The notes under the pieces are model-generated. The model searched no databases and had not been told where the DNA came from. It saw only the letters and a program-made list of their open reading frames with translations. Positions 49,301 through 56,245 of a stretch of 64,000 nt of DNA are shown one piece after another. Numbering within the stretch: the stretch's first letter is position 1; the number at the start of each line of letters is the position of its first letter. The position numbers and the translations under genes were made by a program. This stretch comes from DTPU01 sp963827855 (GTDB taxonomy: Bacteria; Planctomycetota; Phycisphaerae; Sedimentisphaerales; Anaerobacaceae): positions 1,364,001 through 1,428,000 of the forward strand of contig CAWHBY010000002.1 of the NCBI GenBank assembly GCA_963827855.1. The letters run 5' to 3'.

Positions 49301-50252
49301 TACCTCCGGTCAACGGCAGGGAGAGATCGCTCGTGTACAGGATGTCGTCGCCGCTGCCCGAGGCGATCGTGAGGTTCTGGAGTCCGGAGGCGACCAGGTT
49401 GCTGGCGATCGTGATCGTGTCGTTGTCAGACCCGTCCGCGTCGTTCGTCGCGGTGTCGATGACGAAGCTCGTGACGTGAGTGAAGCTGACGGATTCGAAG
49501 ACCGCGTTGTCGCTTGTCCCCGAGACACGGTTCCAGCCCGGCCAGAGGCTATCCACTCTAATGATGTCTTGGCTGCCGGGAGTGGTAAACGTGAAGGAGG
49601 AGGCCCCATCGATGATGACGGGCTCGAGGCCTGTGAAGGAAATGGAGGAAGCGCCGGCCTGCACTGTGCCGTCTCCGTAGACCGCACCAGGAGCGTAAGC
49701 TCCATCAGAAACGCCTGTTACGATCAGAGTGTCGTATCCGCCGTCGCCGCCGTGGAACGTCACGGCCAGCGGCAGATCGCCGCAGCTCAGATCCACGACA
49801 AGGGTGTCGTCCGTTTCATCCATTCCCTGGATGACCAGGGTGCGGATACCCTTCTCCGCCAGCGATTGCAGCGGGTAGTCCCAGACGTCGATCCTGCCTG
49901 TCGCAGTCACATCGCAGGCCGCAGTGTCGACCTCCGCCGCATCACAGGTCAGGGCCACTGAAAGACCCTTGAGCGGGGTCTCCGTCACGGAGCTGTAGGA
50001 GGAGGGATCGATCTGGATCTCGGCGACCGGGACGGCGTCACCGGCGAGGTTTCGGTCCGTGCGGGGGTCAGCACCTTCGAGGACCGTGGAGAGCAACAAG
50101 CGAGGCTCAAGGGACTGAACGGTGAAATCCGCCTCGCCTTGGCGAGGACGGACGTCCGGCTGCCCCTTTCGCAACCACCTTGTCACCCACTCAGCGAACA
50201 CTGCGTTCTTCCACACCGTCGATCCGGGCGAACGCTCCATGCAGAGAAGCAT
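46230..50252 (-). CDS. Giant adhesin, N-terminal segment with LEPR-XLL motif
   Basis: Residues 48-54 are LEPRLLL, the LEPR-XLL motif found near the N-terminus of very large planctomycete and related surface proteins, thought to mark export. An earlier Arg/Trp-rich stretch precedes it (residues 5-40); no classic signal peptide is seen. RTX-like GGxGxDxL repeats occur at about 48.85-49.0 and 46.5-46.66 kb ('GGAGADTLTGAAGHDTLEGG'). Four flagellin-hook-like repeats lie between. After about 46380 the frame is wrong and ends at 46230. ATG 50252 or 50240 could start; neither has a good ribosome site. Confidence 0.85.
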   Translation of the reverse strand: MLLCMERSPGSTVWKNAVFAEWVTRWLRKGQPDVRPRQGEADFTVQSLEPRLLLSTVLEGADPRTDRNLAGDAVPVAEIQIDPSSYSSVTETPLKGLSVALTCDAAEVDTAACDVTATGRIDVWDYPLQSLAEKGIRTLVIQGMDETDDTLVVDLSCGDLPLAVTFHGGDGGYDTLIVTGVSDGAYAPGAVYGDGTVQAGASSISFTGLEPVIIDGASSFTFTTPGSQDIIRVDSLWPGWNRVSGTSDNAVFESVSFTHVTSFVIDTATNDADGSDNDTITIASNLVASGLQNLTIASGSGDDILYTSDLSLPLTGGTFSFDGGEDSDRIVGPSAATTWSISSTGSGNVGGSSGLVFTNVEALAGGSGQDTYVLGDGASFGGTIDGGSGQNGLDYSAYATAVAVDLAGGTATGTTRITNIGNVTGGAGDDTLTGDAKANILRGGAGADTLTGAAGHDTLEGGAGADTFVFSDGWNNDTLDAGTDSDTLDMTAVTTDVVVTLHSDGTVSATDSTNHLTHVAGIDAILCGSGDNRIVFQRGASFSGTIDAGSGGNNTVDFSDYRTPVLVDLSTGTVTVGGSLSGTTVLGLNTTTPVRYLNNGAGVAQATVTLETLLSSLNHGSGVHTAALSLTRGTLLSSLNNGLGVHTATLMAATSLTSFPVFDLDAGDDLQITLTTGEAIRVDLGTPATLGQVLDLIQKADSRLAAAINSSGTGIDISDMAGGLGNLVVADLGSSTLAASLGLVGTGTGRILYGRAAAYDLRITLTDWSSVLVDIGSATTVGAVLDAIMAADSRVTAVINAAGTGIDVSDMAGGEEYLTADNLNGSTTAADLGLTGSSTGSLLNGTTLVHDLLLTLSDGSTLKVSLAGATTVGEAIDAINATDSRIYAELNEAGDAIQITDATAGSGNLTGSNLAGSTAATDLGLATTGSGALLEGQSLVNDLRITLTKGTAVSSVEVNLGNPTTISEVLAAIQAADSRLTAAINADGDGINIIDSTGSTLTIASLNGCSAAEDLGIAGTGTGGTLTGTAILGSAVDTTFTNVQNAVGGSADDVFIGTSGNNRFSGRDGSDTYRFTEGWGTDTIEDDGTTGTDTLDFSGVTSDLTITIQADGKVTVTAGANTLEDAEGIDAIIAGSGSDVFKFENGARFDGALDGGTGGTNTLDFSQYVAAVVVDLAAGTAQASGTTTTISHFVDVTGGSAGDTLTGDANANRLEGRDGNDTLAGGQANDTLVGGSGDDTYVITADGGTETITELAGGGVDTLDYSSYTAGMQWTVGGTLPGITGAANVEKAILAQATTASRARFRTTPSCSAPIGARTRSWTARPRTATPWTSPASTNP
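47190..48270 (-). repeat. Four flagellin-hook (Flagellin_IN)-like repeats
   Basis: Four units of about 88-95 codons, each with 'L-x-L-x-D-G-x-x-(L/V)-x-V-(D/N)-(L/I)-G-x-(A/P)-T-T-(V/I)-x-(E/A)-(V/A)-(L/I)-x-A-I', 'ADSR(L/V)-x-A-x-I-N', 'G-x-G-I-x-(I/V)-x-D' and '(A/E)DLG(L/I)-x-G-(T/S)-(G/S)-(T/S)G'. This is the pattern of the hook-IN motif in flagellins and the FliD cap protein. Confidence 0.65.
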
Positions 50253-50375
50253 CGTTCGTCTGGACGCTCACGAGCCGCAGCCGCTCATCCCCGTAGACGT
50301 TACGGAAACCTTACTCTCCTCACAGTCCGTTGTGCGTCAGAGTGATGATGAACGCACCACCAAAAGTCCAACCGC

Positions 50376-50405
50376 ATCGTACGCGACCAAGTGACATCTC
50401 GTCAA
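50376..50405 (-). promoter_or_regulatory. Candidate promoter of the giant adhesin gene
   Basis: On the minus strand: TTGACG (50405-50400), 18-base spacer, TACGAT (50381-50376). It would give a leader of about 115 bases before ATG 50252. No other -35/-10 pair of this quality lies in the gap. Confidence 0.4.
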
Positions 50406-50414
50406 TAGAAACTC

Positions 50415-50479
50415 TTCAGGAAAGACCTGAATCCCGTGGGTATTTACGGGGCTCAGGCCAGCCCTGCCGTACCGGCCTG
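50415..50479. other. Three successive hairpins in the giant-gene/recombinase gap
   Basis: TTCAGG/CCTGAA (50415-50420, 50426-50431), CCCGT/ACGGG (50433-50437, 50446-50450) and CAGGCC/GGCCTG (50454-50459, 50474-50479). They lie between the two divergent candidate promoters, so they are untranscribed by those promoters and could be a protein or recombinase site. The rest of 50253-50635 shows nothing further. Confidence 0.35.
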
Positions 50480-50545
50480 GCCACGACCCCGCCCTGAATC
50501 TGTATGTTTCGACCCTAGACTTGCAGGTCCGGGCTCACTTCTTGC

Positions 50546-50573
50546 TTGATTTACAGGGTTGGATGTGTATTAT
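50546..50573 (+). promoter_or_regulatory. Candidate promoter of the tyrosine recombinase gene
   Basis: TTGATT (50546-50551), 16-base spacer, TATTAT (50568-50573). Start of transcription would be near 50580, about 55 bases before the ATG. Confidence 0.5.
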
Positions 50574-50635
50574 GATAAGTTAGTGGCCGCGACAACAAGA
50601 CCTGCGGCCAGGGGGTAGACAAAGGAGGAGGAGTC

Positions 50636-51355
50636 ATGTCCTGCAAACGCAGAGACGGGGACCATCGTCTGACCGAGGCGGAGACCGCCAGGCTCCTGGC
50701 CCATACCCGGCGTGAGGCTGACCACGCCCGGCTTACGGGCGGCAGCCGAAGGGTCGTGGACGAGTTGCTGCTGCATCTGCTCATCGAGACGGGCCTCAGA
50801 CCTCAGGAGTTGTGCGCCCTGAATATCGCGGACACCCCTGCCCAGCACCACTGCCCTGCCATCCGCGTATGCAGCGGACGGAGGGGCCGCGTCCGAGAGG
50901 TCCCCCTCTCCAGTGAGACGGTACAGCTCGTGGAGCGATTCGTGGCCTTCCACCGCCAGGGTGCGGAGGCGGGCGATCCGCTGCTTCTGACCGAGCGGGG
51001 CAGCCGGTTCGGCTACGTGAGCCTGTACAGCAAGCTCCGCAGGATCGGCCGGGAGGCCGGCATCGGACCGCTCTACCCTCACATGCTGCGCCACGCCTTC
51101 ATCACGTCTCTTCTTGAGAAGGAAAGGGACATCCGGCTGGTCAGGGCGCACGCGGGTCATGCAAACATCAAGACGACGGCCCGGTATCTCCGTCCTGCGC
51201 GGCCCGCAGCCGAGATCCCCCCCAGCGTGCGGTGCGAGGCCTGCGGCACAGAGGTCGAGGCCCAGTCCTGCATCCGTATCGATTCCGGCCAGGTTGTATG
51301 CACAGGCTGTCTCGAGGAGATCCGGCAACGATCAAGCACAGTGGACCCATCGTGA
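50636..51355 (+). CDS. Tyrosine recombinase catalytic domain with C-terminal zinc ribbon
   Basis: 239 residues from ATG 50636, behind a strong AAAGGAGGAGGAG ribosome site. All catalytic positions are visible: Arg55 ('GLRPQEL'), H149-x-x-R152 ('PHMLRHAF'), His175 ('HAGHANIKTT') and nucleophile Tyr184. Only ~54 residues precede Arg55, so the usual ~100-residue N-terminal SAM-like core-binding domain is missing. The C-terminus adds a Cys4 zinc-ribbon-like motif (C200, C203, C222, C225). It could be a DNA-invertase-like or short integrase, or a truncated one dependent on a partner. No attachment sites were identified. It stands between the giant gene and the two-component system, at the border of the accessory region. 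The gap 51356-51504 holds nothing recognisable. Confidence 0.85.
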   Translation: MSCKRRDGDHRLTEAETARLLAHTRREADHARLTGGSRRVVDELLLHLLIETGLRPQELCALNIADTPAQHHCPAIRVCSGRRGRVREVPLSSETVQLVERFVAFHRQGAEAGDPLLLTERGSRFGYVSLYSKLRRIGREAGIGPLYPHMLRHAFITSLLEKERDIRLVRAHAGHANIKTTARYLRPARPAAEIPPSVRCEACGTEVEAQSCIRIDSGQVVCTGCLEEIRQRSSTVDPS

Positions 51356-51504
51356 TCCGCCGTAGGCCCCGCCTCCGCCTCAGGTTCGAATCCCGCTGGG
51401 CGAAATGAGCGACCCGGTCTGCATAGACAGCGAGGGCCGCGGCGTAGCCCGGGGGAATGGAGGCGGCGGGCTTCGAGAGGGTTGATGTCGCCATACGCCA
51501 TCAG

Positions 51505-52182
51505 CTACAGGAGGGTCAGCCGGATGTGGCTTTCGATGATTCCCGTGGAGATGGCATAGCGGGTCAGACCAGCCGTGTCATGGAGGTCCAGCTTGGCCAT
51601 GAGGTGCTGCCGGTGCTTTTCGACGGTCTTGATGCTGATCCCAAGCTCCCTTGCGACCTGTTTGTTGGCCCTGCCCTCTGCAATCAACTGGAGGACCTCC
51701 ATCTCGCGAGAACTCAGGGCTGGCCCCTTCTTCCTGACGAGCCCTCGTTGATCCGAGGGCTTCTGATCGAGATTCCCAAGCCGATGGGCAACGGAAGGGC
51801 TGAAGTACGTGTTTCCTTTCTGGACCTCGCGGATTGCCTTGGAGAGATAACTGGCCGACGTCTGTTTGATCAGGTATCCTGCTGCGCCCAAGGCGATCAC
51901 TTGCTCAACGTACTCTTCATCGCTATGGGCGGAGAGAATGAGCACCTTGGTGGCGGGTATGGCCTTGCGGATTCGCCGCGTGGCCTCCAGTCCATTGAGC
52001 AGGGGCATAGCGATGTCCATGACGACCACCGCGGGACGGAGCTTCTTGGCCAGTTGGATCGCCTTGCGGCCGTTGTCTGCCTCACCGACCACCACGATAT
52101 CCTCTTCAGCCTCCAGGAGCATTCGAAGCCCCTCGCGGACGATCGTGTGGTCCTCAGCCAACAGGACGGTGATTTGCTCCAT
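51505..52182 (-). CDS. NarL/FixJ-family response regulator
   Basis: 225 residues. Receiver domain 1-120: acidic pocket 'LLAEDHTIVREGL', phospho-acceptor Asp56 ('VVVMDIAMP'), switch Ser in 'LILSAHSD' and Lys105 in 'GYLIKQ'. LuxR-type helix-turn-helix 155-215 ('LSSREMEVLQLIAEGRANKQVARELGISIKTVEKHRQHLMAKL'). It is 5 bases downstream of its cognate histidine kinase gene. It is the only DNA-binding response regulator in the island and the best candidate to bind the GGGT-N3-ACCC dyads found before the kinase and six neighbouring units; that link is inferred. Confidence 0.93.
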   Translation of the reverse strand: MEQITVLLAEDHTIVREGLRMLLEAEEDIVVVGEADNGRKAIQLAKKLRPAVVVMDIAMPLLNGLEATRRIRKAIPATKVLILSAHSDEEYVEQVIALGAAGYLIKQTSASYLSKAIREVQKGNTYFSPSVAHRLGNLDQKPSDQRGLVRKKGPALSSREMEVLQLIAEGRANKQVARELGISIKTVEKHRQHLMAKLDLHDTAGLTRYAISTGIIESHIRLTLL

Positions 52183-52187
52183 GGGCG

Positions 52188-53339
52188 TTAGGCCCTGATA
52201 CCATTACCGAAGGGGACCTCCGCCCGGATGGTGGTCCCCTGGCCCGGCTTGGATTCGATGGTGAAGGTGCCGCCGACCATCTCGATTCGCTCCCGCATAC
52301 AGAGCAACCCCAGTCGTTTGCGATTGGTTGCGGACAACATACGCTGGGCCTGGAAAGACCTGCCGTTGTCCTTGATGTCCATGCGAATGGCGCCCCGGAG
52401 TCTCCGGAGGCCCACCCTGACCTCGCTGGCGTGTGCGTGGCGGGCCACATTCGTGAGTGCCTCCTGGGCAACACGATAGAGGACTGTTCGCCTGACGTTG
52501 TCCAATCCCTCGAATCTGCCAGCGGTGAAGCTCGCGAAGTAAACGCGGAGGCCCGTCCGCTTGGCCAAGTCCCTCAGATAGGAACGGAGGGCGGGAATCA
52601 GCCCCAGGTCGTCCAGCAGCATGGGACGCAATTCGCGGGCGAACCGATGCACGGTCTTCATCGACTTCTCCACCAGCCGCTGCGTGCTGGTGATCTTCTT
52701 CTTGAGGCCCTTGGTATTGACCGCAGCCTCCATCTTTAGGGTCGCCAGATGGACGTTGATACCCGTCAGGGTCTGGGTGATTTCGTCGTGGAGCTGCCGG
52801 CTGATCTCCTTTCGCTCCTCCTCCTGGGCGAACAGAATCTGGTGGGACAGATGCCGCAATCGCTCCTGCATCCGCCGCGACTGCTCCAGCACCTGGCCGT
52901 AATGTTCCTCACTCCTGCCAAGGGCCTTCTCCGCCGCCTTTCGCCGGGCGATCTCCCGCTTCAATTGCCGACTGAGGGCGGCCTGATCCACGGTCCGCAG
53001 ACCCATCTCTTGGTTCAATTGGCTCAGGCGGACGTTGGACTCCATGGCGGCGCAATGGGTCTCCTCGATCGGCGCGATGGCCCCCGCGAAGAAGGTCTGC
53101 GCCCGGTGGAACACCCCATTTTGCGTTCCTGGGTGGGTGTTCGGAGACACCAACGCAGCCAGAGATTGTCCGTGAATCCGGGTCAAGTCCATCGTCCCCA
53201 GCCCAGCGGCCATGGCCTTCCGCCCCAGTTCTTCCGCTGAACGGACACTCACGCCCGGCCCTTGCCGCAAATGCTGTCGCAACGCCGCATGGTACCGTCT
53301 CGCCAGGCCGATCCGATGTTCCTTACTATGCCTTTTCAT
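52188..53339 (-). CDS. Cytoplasmic sensor histidine kinase (HisKA_3 type) with RsbU_N-like domain
   Basis: 383 residues from ATG 53339 ('MKRHSKEHRIGLARRYH'); the frame extends 28 codons upstream but that part overlaps the candidate promoter. The N-terminus (10-75) resembles the helical RsbU N-terminal domain ('YHAALRQHLRQG', 'EELGRKAMAAGLGTMDLTRIH'). A coiled coil (about 100-165) leads to the HisKA_3 box with phospho-His184 ('EERKEISRQLHDEITQTLTG') and an HATPase_c domain ('VAQEALTNVARHAHAS', 'DNGRSF', 'LGLLCMRERIEMVGG'). No transmembrane segment is seen, so the signal is cytoplasmic or relayed by a partner protein. It forms an operon with the response regulator. A copy of the island promoter faces it, which suggests autoregulation. 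Confidence 0.9.
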   Translation of the reverse strand: MKRHSKEHRIGLARRYHAALRQHLRQGPGVSVRSAEELGRKAMAAGLGTMDLTRIHGQSLAALVSPNTHPGTQNGVFHRAQTFFAGAIAPIEETHCAAMESNVRLSQLNQEMGLRTVDQAALSRQLKREIARRKAAEKALGRSEEHYGQVLEQSRRMQERLRHLSHQILFAQEEERKEISRQLHDEITQTLTGINVHLATLKMEAAVNTKGLKKKITSTQRLVEKSMKTVHRFARELRPMLLDDLGLIPALRSYLRDLAKRTGLRVYFASFTAGRFEGLDNVRRTVLYRVAQEALTNVARHAHASEVRVGLRRLRGAIRMDIKDNGRSFQAQRMLSATNRKRLGLLCMRERIEMVGGTFTIESKPGQGTTIRAEVPFGNGIRA

Positions 53340-53443
53340 ACAGGACCCCGAATTCGCTCGCCGCCACCCTGACAGCGTCCACGGTTGCCTCACAATGCAG
53401 GATACTGCATCTCTCGCCGCCAAGCCGCCTAATAACGGGGTCT

Positions 53444-53486
53444 ATTATCAGATGCCCGCATCAATCTGTCCATGGGGTAAAACCCG
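53444..53486 (-). promoter_or_regulatory. Island promoter motif, copy 1 (faces the two-component system)
   Basis: On the minus strand: CGGGTTTTACCCCAT (53486-53472), 22 bases, GATAAT (53449-53444). The dyad centre is about 41 bases before the expected start, where a class II activator binds. No -35 hexamer. Confidence 0.7.
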
Positions 53487-53504
53487 ACCACCGGACAATC
53501 CCAG

Positions 53505-53548
53505 GTGGGGTTTCACCCCATGGCTTGAGGTCAATGGCGGCCTATAAT
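53505..53548 (+). promoter_or_regulatory. Island promoter motif, copy 2
   Basis: GTGGGGTTTCACCCCATGG (dyad GGGGT-TTC-ACCCC), 21 bases, perfect TATAAT (53543-53548). It faces the FlgM-like/DUF2934/CbpA operon and is divergent from copy 1, with dyad centres about 34 bases apart. Confidence 0.75.
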
Positions 53549-53551
53549 ATC

Positions 53552-53598
53552 AGGTAGGGTAATGCCCCATAGGCAGAGTTTCGCTCACGACATAACAT
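53552..53598 (+). promoter_or_regulatory. Island promoter motif, copy 3
   Basis: AGGTAGGGTAATGCCCCAT (53552-53570), 22 bases, TAACAT (53593-53598). It is a weaker dyad (GGGT-AAT-GCCC) 49 bases downstream of copy 2 and in the same direction, so the FlgM-like operon may have tandem promoters. The rest of the 53340-53727 gap shows nothing else. Confidence 0.6.
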
Positions 53599-53727
53599 AC
53601 CTCTCATGATGCGACATACTCCACCTGCTGTGCGGGCTCTGATCCCGGGAGGGAATTCGGATGGCCCACCACTTACGGGGTGGGGCTGGGCCGCGAAATG
53701 GACATTGGGATGGCAAGCTAGGGGGCA

Positions 53728-54072
53728 ATGATGGGTACATCAACGTTAGTTGAGAGGCCTGAGCTGAAATCCACCGGTCTCTGCCCGCCGCGAGATGCAG
53801 CCGACGACTTGGGAGGTGGACCTTCACCCAATGACGCCGTTGCGACGGAGTGTATCCTTGAGAACATGAAGAGCAGGCCTTCGGGGCAGGTGGCAAGAGA
53901 AATCGCAGCGGTGCCGGAGATCCGACGAGCCAAGGTGCTGAGCATTCGTCGTCAGATTGCGCAGGGCATCTACAACGTGGAGGATCGATTGGCAAAAGCG
54001 ATGGATCGGCTCTTCAAAGAGGTCTCTGGCAGTACTTGTAGTGAACGGATTCACGAAAGGAAGGACCTATGA
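53728..54072 (+). CDS. FlgM-like (anti-sigma-28 type) small protein
   Basis: 114 residues from ATG 53728 (53731 also possible), with AGGGGGC upstream. The C-terminal half ('IRRAKVLSIRRQIAQGIYNVEDRLAKAMDRLFKEV', 66-100) has the FlgM pattern of R-x-x-K-(V/I)-x-x-(I/L)-(K/R)-x-x-I-x-x-G-x-Y-x-(V/I). FlgM binds sigma-28. The N-terminal half is unlike FlgM and poorly ordered. No flagellar genes are in the window; in this island it could be a paralogue that controls another sigma factor. Its stop overlaps the next ATG (ATGA). Confidence 0.6.
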   Translation: MMGTSTLVERPELKSTGLCPPRDAADDLGGGPSPNDAVATECILENMKSRPSGQVAREIAAVPEIRRAKVLSIRRQIAQGIYNVEDRLAKAMDRLFKEVSGSTCSERIHERKDL

Positions 54073-54368
54073 AGACACCAAGAACAGAGAAGAAAGGCGT
54101 CACTCAGACGTCCAGCAGCAATGCTCGATCCAGTTCGATAGAGGCCCTGCGGCCGAACTCCGGCAATACCCATACCGGGAAGCACGACACGTCAAAGCAG
54201 GCCTCCTGCGGCCCGGATACCCCTCCCATTGCCCCCCTGACCGCCACAATGAGCCACGAGCGGGTCGCCGAGCGGGCCAAGGCCATCTGGGAACAGCGTG
54301 GCCGCGTCGCAGGCAAGGATCAGGCGGACTGGTATGAGGCGGAAGCTCAGTTGAGGGCCGAGTCGTAG
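54069..54368 (+). CDS. DUF2934 domain protein
   Basis: 99 residues. The first ~58 are a low-complexity Ser/Thr/Asn/Pro-rich leader. Residues 62-97 ('HERVAERAKAIWEQRGRVAGKDQADWYEAEAQL') match the short DUF2934 helix pattern (I-x-x-R-A-x-x-I-W-E-x-x-G-x-x-x-G-x-D-x-x-x-W-x-x-A-E). Function unknown; often found near stress genes. An AGGAAGG ribosome site and ATGA overlap couple it to the FlgM-like gene. Confidence 0.75.
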   Translation: MKTPRTEKKGVTQTSSSNARSSSIEALRPNSGNTHTGKHDTSKQASCGPDTPPIAPLTATMSHERVAERAKAIWEQRGRVAGKDQADWYEAEAQLRAES

Positions 54369-54405
54369 GAAGTGAATGATCTGAGCTACTCTCCCGGAGT
54401 CGATC

Positions 54406-55376
54406 GTGGCCGTTGAATTCAAGGACTACTACGAGGTCCTCGGCGTGGCTCGAGACGCGACCGACGAGGACATCAAGAAGGCATTCCGCAAGCTCGCCCG
54501 CCTGTATCATCCTGACGTTGCCAAAGACAAGATTACGGGCGAGGCAAAGTTCAAGGAAATCAACGAGGCCAACGAAGTCCTCAGCGACCCGGAGAAACGC
54601 CGAAAGTACGATCAGCTCGGGGCAAACTGGAACCATCCGGAACGGCAGCCGGCACCGCCGCCAGGCGGATTCGGTGGAGGCTACGAAGGTGCCTCGGAAG
54701 TCCATTTTGAGGGCACGGGCTTCAGCGATTTCTTCGAACAGTTCTTCGGCAGTCGCGGTCGGGCCTCCGGGGGTGTCGGCCGAACGCGGGGAGACGGCAG
54801 GGAAGGCGGGACATTCGCCCGGCGCGGCCAGGACATCGAGGCCGACATCCTGGTGACGCTGGACGAGATCTTGCACGGTTCTACACGCACGATTCGTCTT
54901 CAGCGTGCTGACCCCCGCACCGGGCAATCGGTCATGCAGACTTTGCAGGCAAGAATCCCAGCCGGCGTTCGGGAGGCGCAGCTCATCCGTCTCGCGGGCA
55001 AAGGCCAGGAAGGCATCGGCGGCGGCGACTCGGGAAACCTGTATTTGAGGGTCAAACTCGCCCAGCACCCCGACTTCCGCGTGCGGGCGCAGACCTCTAC
55101 TACGACTTGGATCTCGCCCCGTGGGAAGCGGTGCTGGGCGCCACCGTCGACATCCCCGCGTTGGAGGGAACGGTGTCCCTCAGAATCCCGGCGGGCACCA
55201 GGGCCGAACAGCAACTCCGCTTACGCGCGAAAGGTCTACCCACGAGGGACGGAACGCGGGGCGACCTGTATGCCGTCGTGTCCATCCAGGTCCCCGCGCA
55301 TCTGACGCCGGAACAAAAAGTCCTGTGGGAACGGTTGGCCACGGAATCGACGTTCAACCCGAGGCAACCCTCATGA
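54406..55376 (+). pseudogene. cbpA: CbpA-type DnaJ co-chaperone, frameshifted
   Basis: GTG start at 54406 gives 'MAVEFKDYYEVLGVARDAT'. J-domain 6-72 with the HPD tripeptide at 35-37, then a Gly/Phe-rich linker (about 85-135) and the two beta-sandwich client-binding domains. There is no Cys-rich zinc region, so it is CbpA (class II) rather than DnaJ. The frame breaks near 55085-55095 after 'HPDFRVR'; adding one G restores 'GADLYYDLDLAPWEAVLGATVDIPALEG' and runs to the stop at 55376. It works with DnaK and is regulated by CbpM, whose gene overlaps its stop (ATGA). One missing base may be a sequence error. Confidence 0.88.
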
Positions 55377-55711
55377 GCAAACGATCTGTTCCAGACAACC
55401 GGCCACCCTTGGCGATGGAGTTGTTTCAGCCGAAGCCCGACGTCTTGTACAGCCTCGATGCGACTGCCCGTCTCGCGGGTGTCCCCCGCCGTTCCATCCT
55501 GATCTACTGTCGCGCCGGCCTTGTACGACCTATCGTGCAGGCCCCGTATGGAGCGATGGAATTCACGGAGGAGGCGATCTGCACCGTCCGGCGAATCGAG
55601 TACTTGCGAACCGTTCACGGCCTCGACTTGGCCTGGATCAAGACCCTGTTCGCTCTGCTCGATGAGGTGGAGCGTCTGCACGCCGAGTTGCGATTCCTCC
55701 GCAACCGTTGA
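55373..55711 (+). CDS. cbpM: Chaperone modulator CbpM
   Basis: 112 residues from ATG 55373, overlapping the cbpA stop. A MerR-like winged helix ('LYSLDATARLAGVPRRSILIYCRAGLVRPI') is followed by 'FTEEAICTVRRIEYLRTVHGLDLAWIKTLFALLDEVERL', the dimerisation helix of CbpM. CbpM binds the J-domain of CbpA and blocks its activity. The gene pair confirms the CbpA assignment of the frameshifted neighbour. Confidence 0.88.
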   Translation: MSKRSVPDNRPPLAMELFQPKPDVLYSLDATARLAGVPRRSILIYCRAGLVRPIVQAPYGAMEFTEEAICTVRRIEYLRTVHGLDLAWIKTLFALLDEVERLHAELRFLRNR

Positions 55712-55838
55712 GGTGGTCATGCTTCTTGAGGCCGAAGACCTCCAGAAGGCACGGGCGTTCGTGGACTCAGCCGATCTTCGGGAAGTCATGGACAAGGCCG
55801 GAGTGCTCGACAAGCCAGATGTGTACTTTCTCCAATAG
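55703..55838 (+). pseudogene. 3' remnant of a cyclase/monooxygenase-like protein
   Basis: The frame starting inside the end of cbpM reads 'TVEVVMLLEAEDLQKARAFVDSADLREVMDKAGVLDKPDVYFLQ'. This is the C-terminal third of small dimeric alpha/beta-barrel proteins (cyclase or antibiotic-monooxygenase-like), whose ends read (D/E)-DL-x-KA-x-x-F-x-x-S-x-DLR-x-x-M-x-x-AGV-x-x-x-P-(D/E)-x-YFL. The N-terminal two thirds are missing; the junction lies within the last codons of cbpM. A 39-residue start at ATG 55721 is possible but would not fold as the family does. Confidence 0.6.
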
Positions 55839-55948
55839 CGGCCCGAGTTTCAGAAGACCTCCGATGCGCGATCCACGTCTCCTTGGGGAGGCGTCTCCAC
55901 CCGGTCAACCGACCTGGACTGCCATCAGGCGAGCCCGGGCCATACCCC

Positions 55949-55993
55949 GTAGGGTTTCACCCCATGGACGACACCCAGCCCATCGCGTATATA
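55949..55993 (+). promoter_or_regulatory. Island promoter motif, copy 4
   Basis: GTAGGGTTTCACCCCATGG (55949-55967), spacer of 22 bases after CCCCAT, TATATA (55988-55993). The spacer ends in 'cccatcgcg' just before the -10, shared with copy 5. It precedes the Thivi_2564 gene by about 65 bases. Confidence 0.75.
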
Positions 55994-56056
55994 CTAATGT
56001 GTGTCTTGTGTATACAAATAAATCACAACTGAGTGACTTGGCAAAGGAGGCAACTC

Positions 56057-56245
56057 ATGCCGCTGTTTACTATCATCATCGTGTTGGTCGTAGTCGGTGT
56101 GGTCTTGTGGGCCATCAACAGTTACATCCCGATGGCCCAAAGCGTAAAGACCATCCTCAATGTGGTTGTGGTGTGCGTTCTCTGCCTTTGGTTGCTTCAG
56201 GCGTTTGGCGTCATGGGCAGTATCAACAGCATCCGAGTAAGGTAG
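56057..56245 (+). CDS. Thivi_2564-family small membrane protein
   Basis: 62 residues from ATG 56057 behind AAAGGAGG. Two transmembrane helices (about 3-23 and 34-55) around 'INSYIPMAQSVKTILN' and the end 'FGVMGSINSIRVR' match the family. Function unknown; the family recurs in stress-type gene clusters. First gene behind promoter copy 4. Confidence 0.8.
   Translation: MPLFTIIIVLVVVGVVLWAINSYIPMAQSVKTILNVVVVCVLCLWLLQAFGVMGSINSIRVR

Larger units (their letters stand above)
21195..50252 (-). other. Reconstructed giant LEPR-XLL adhesin gene (29 kb, three frameshifts)
   Basis: Four successive leftward frames join into one reading of about 9,690 codons when one G is restored at each of three junctions: near 46372-46380 (after 'ANVEKAIL', before 'GAGNDGLTGS'), near 37955-37966 (after 'RALAVGAS', before 'GAGTVAVGV') and near 33509-33522 (after 'TGHGLAQ', before 'GLTIPKWSRV'). 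First start and last stop are in the same frame, as three one-base losses require. Repeat style continues across each junction and no ribosome site or start fits the internal frames. Order: LEPR-XLL, RTX-like, flagellin-hook-like, RTX-like, LktA-like strands, 1.05-kb tandem units, mixed beta repeats, PKD domains, two LRR/Fn3 modules. Whether the breaks are real or errors is unresolved. Confidence 0.8.

Noticed and set aside
50415..50479. Cyclic di-GMP or other riboswitch upstream of the giant gene or recombinase
   Set aside because: The hairpins lack the conserved GEMM core (GCACAGGGCAAACC type) and lie upstream of both candidate promoters, so they would not be in the mRNA.
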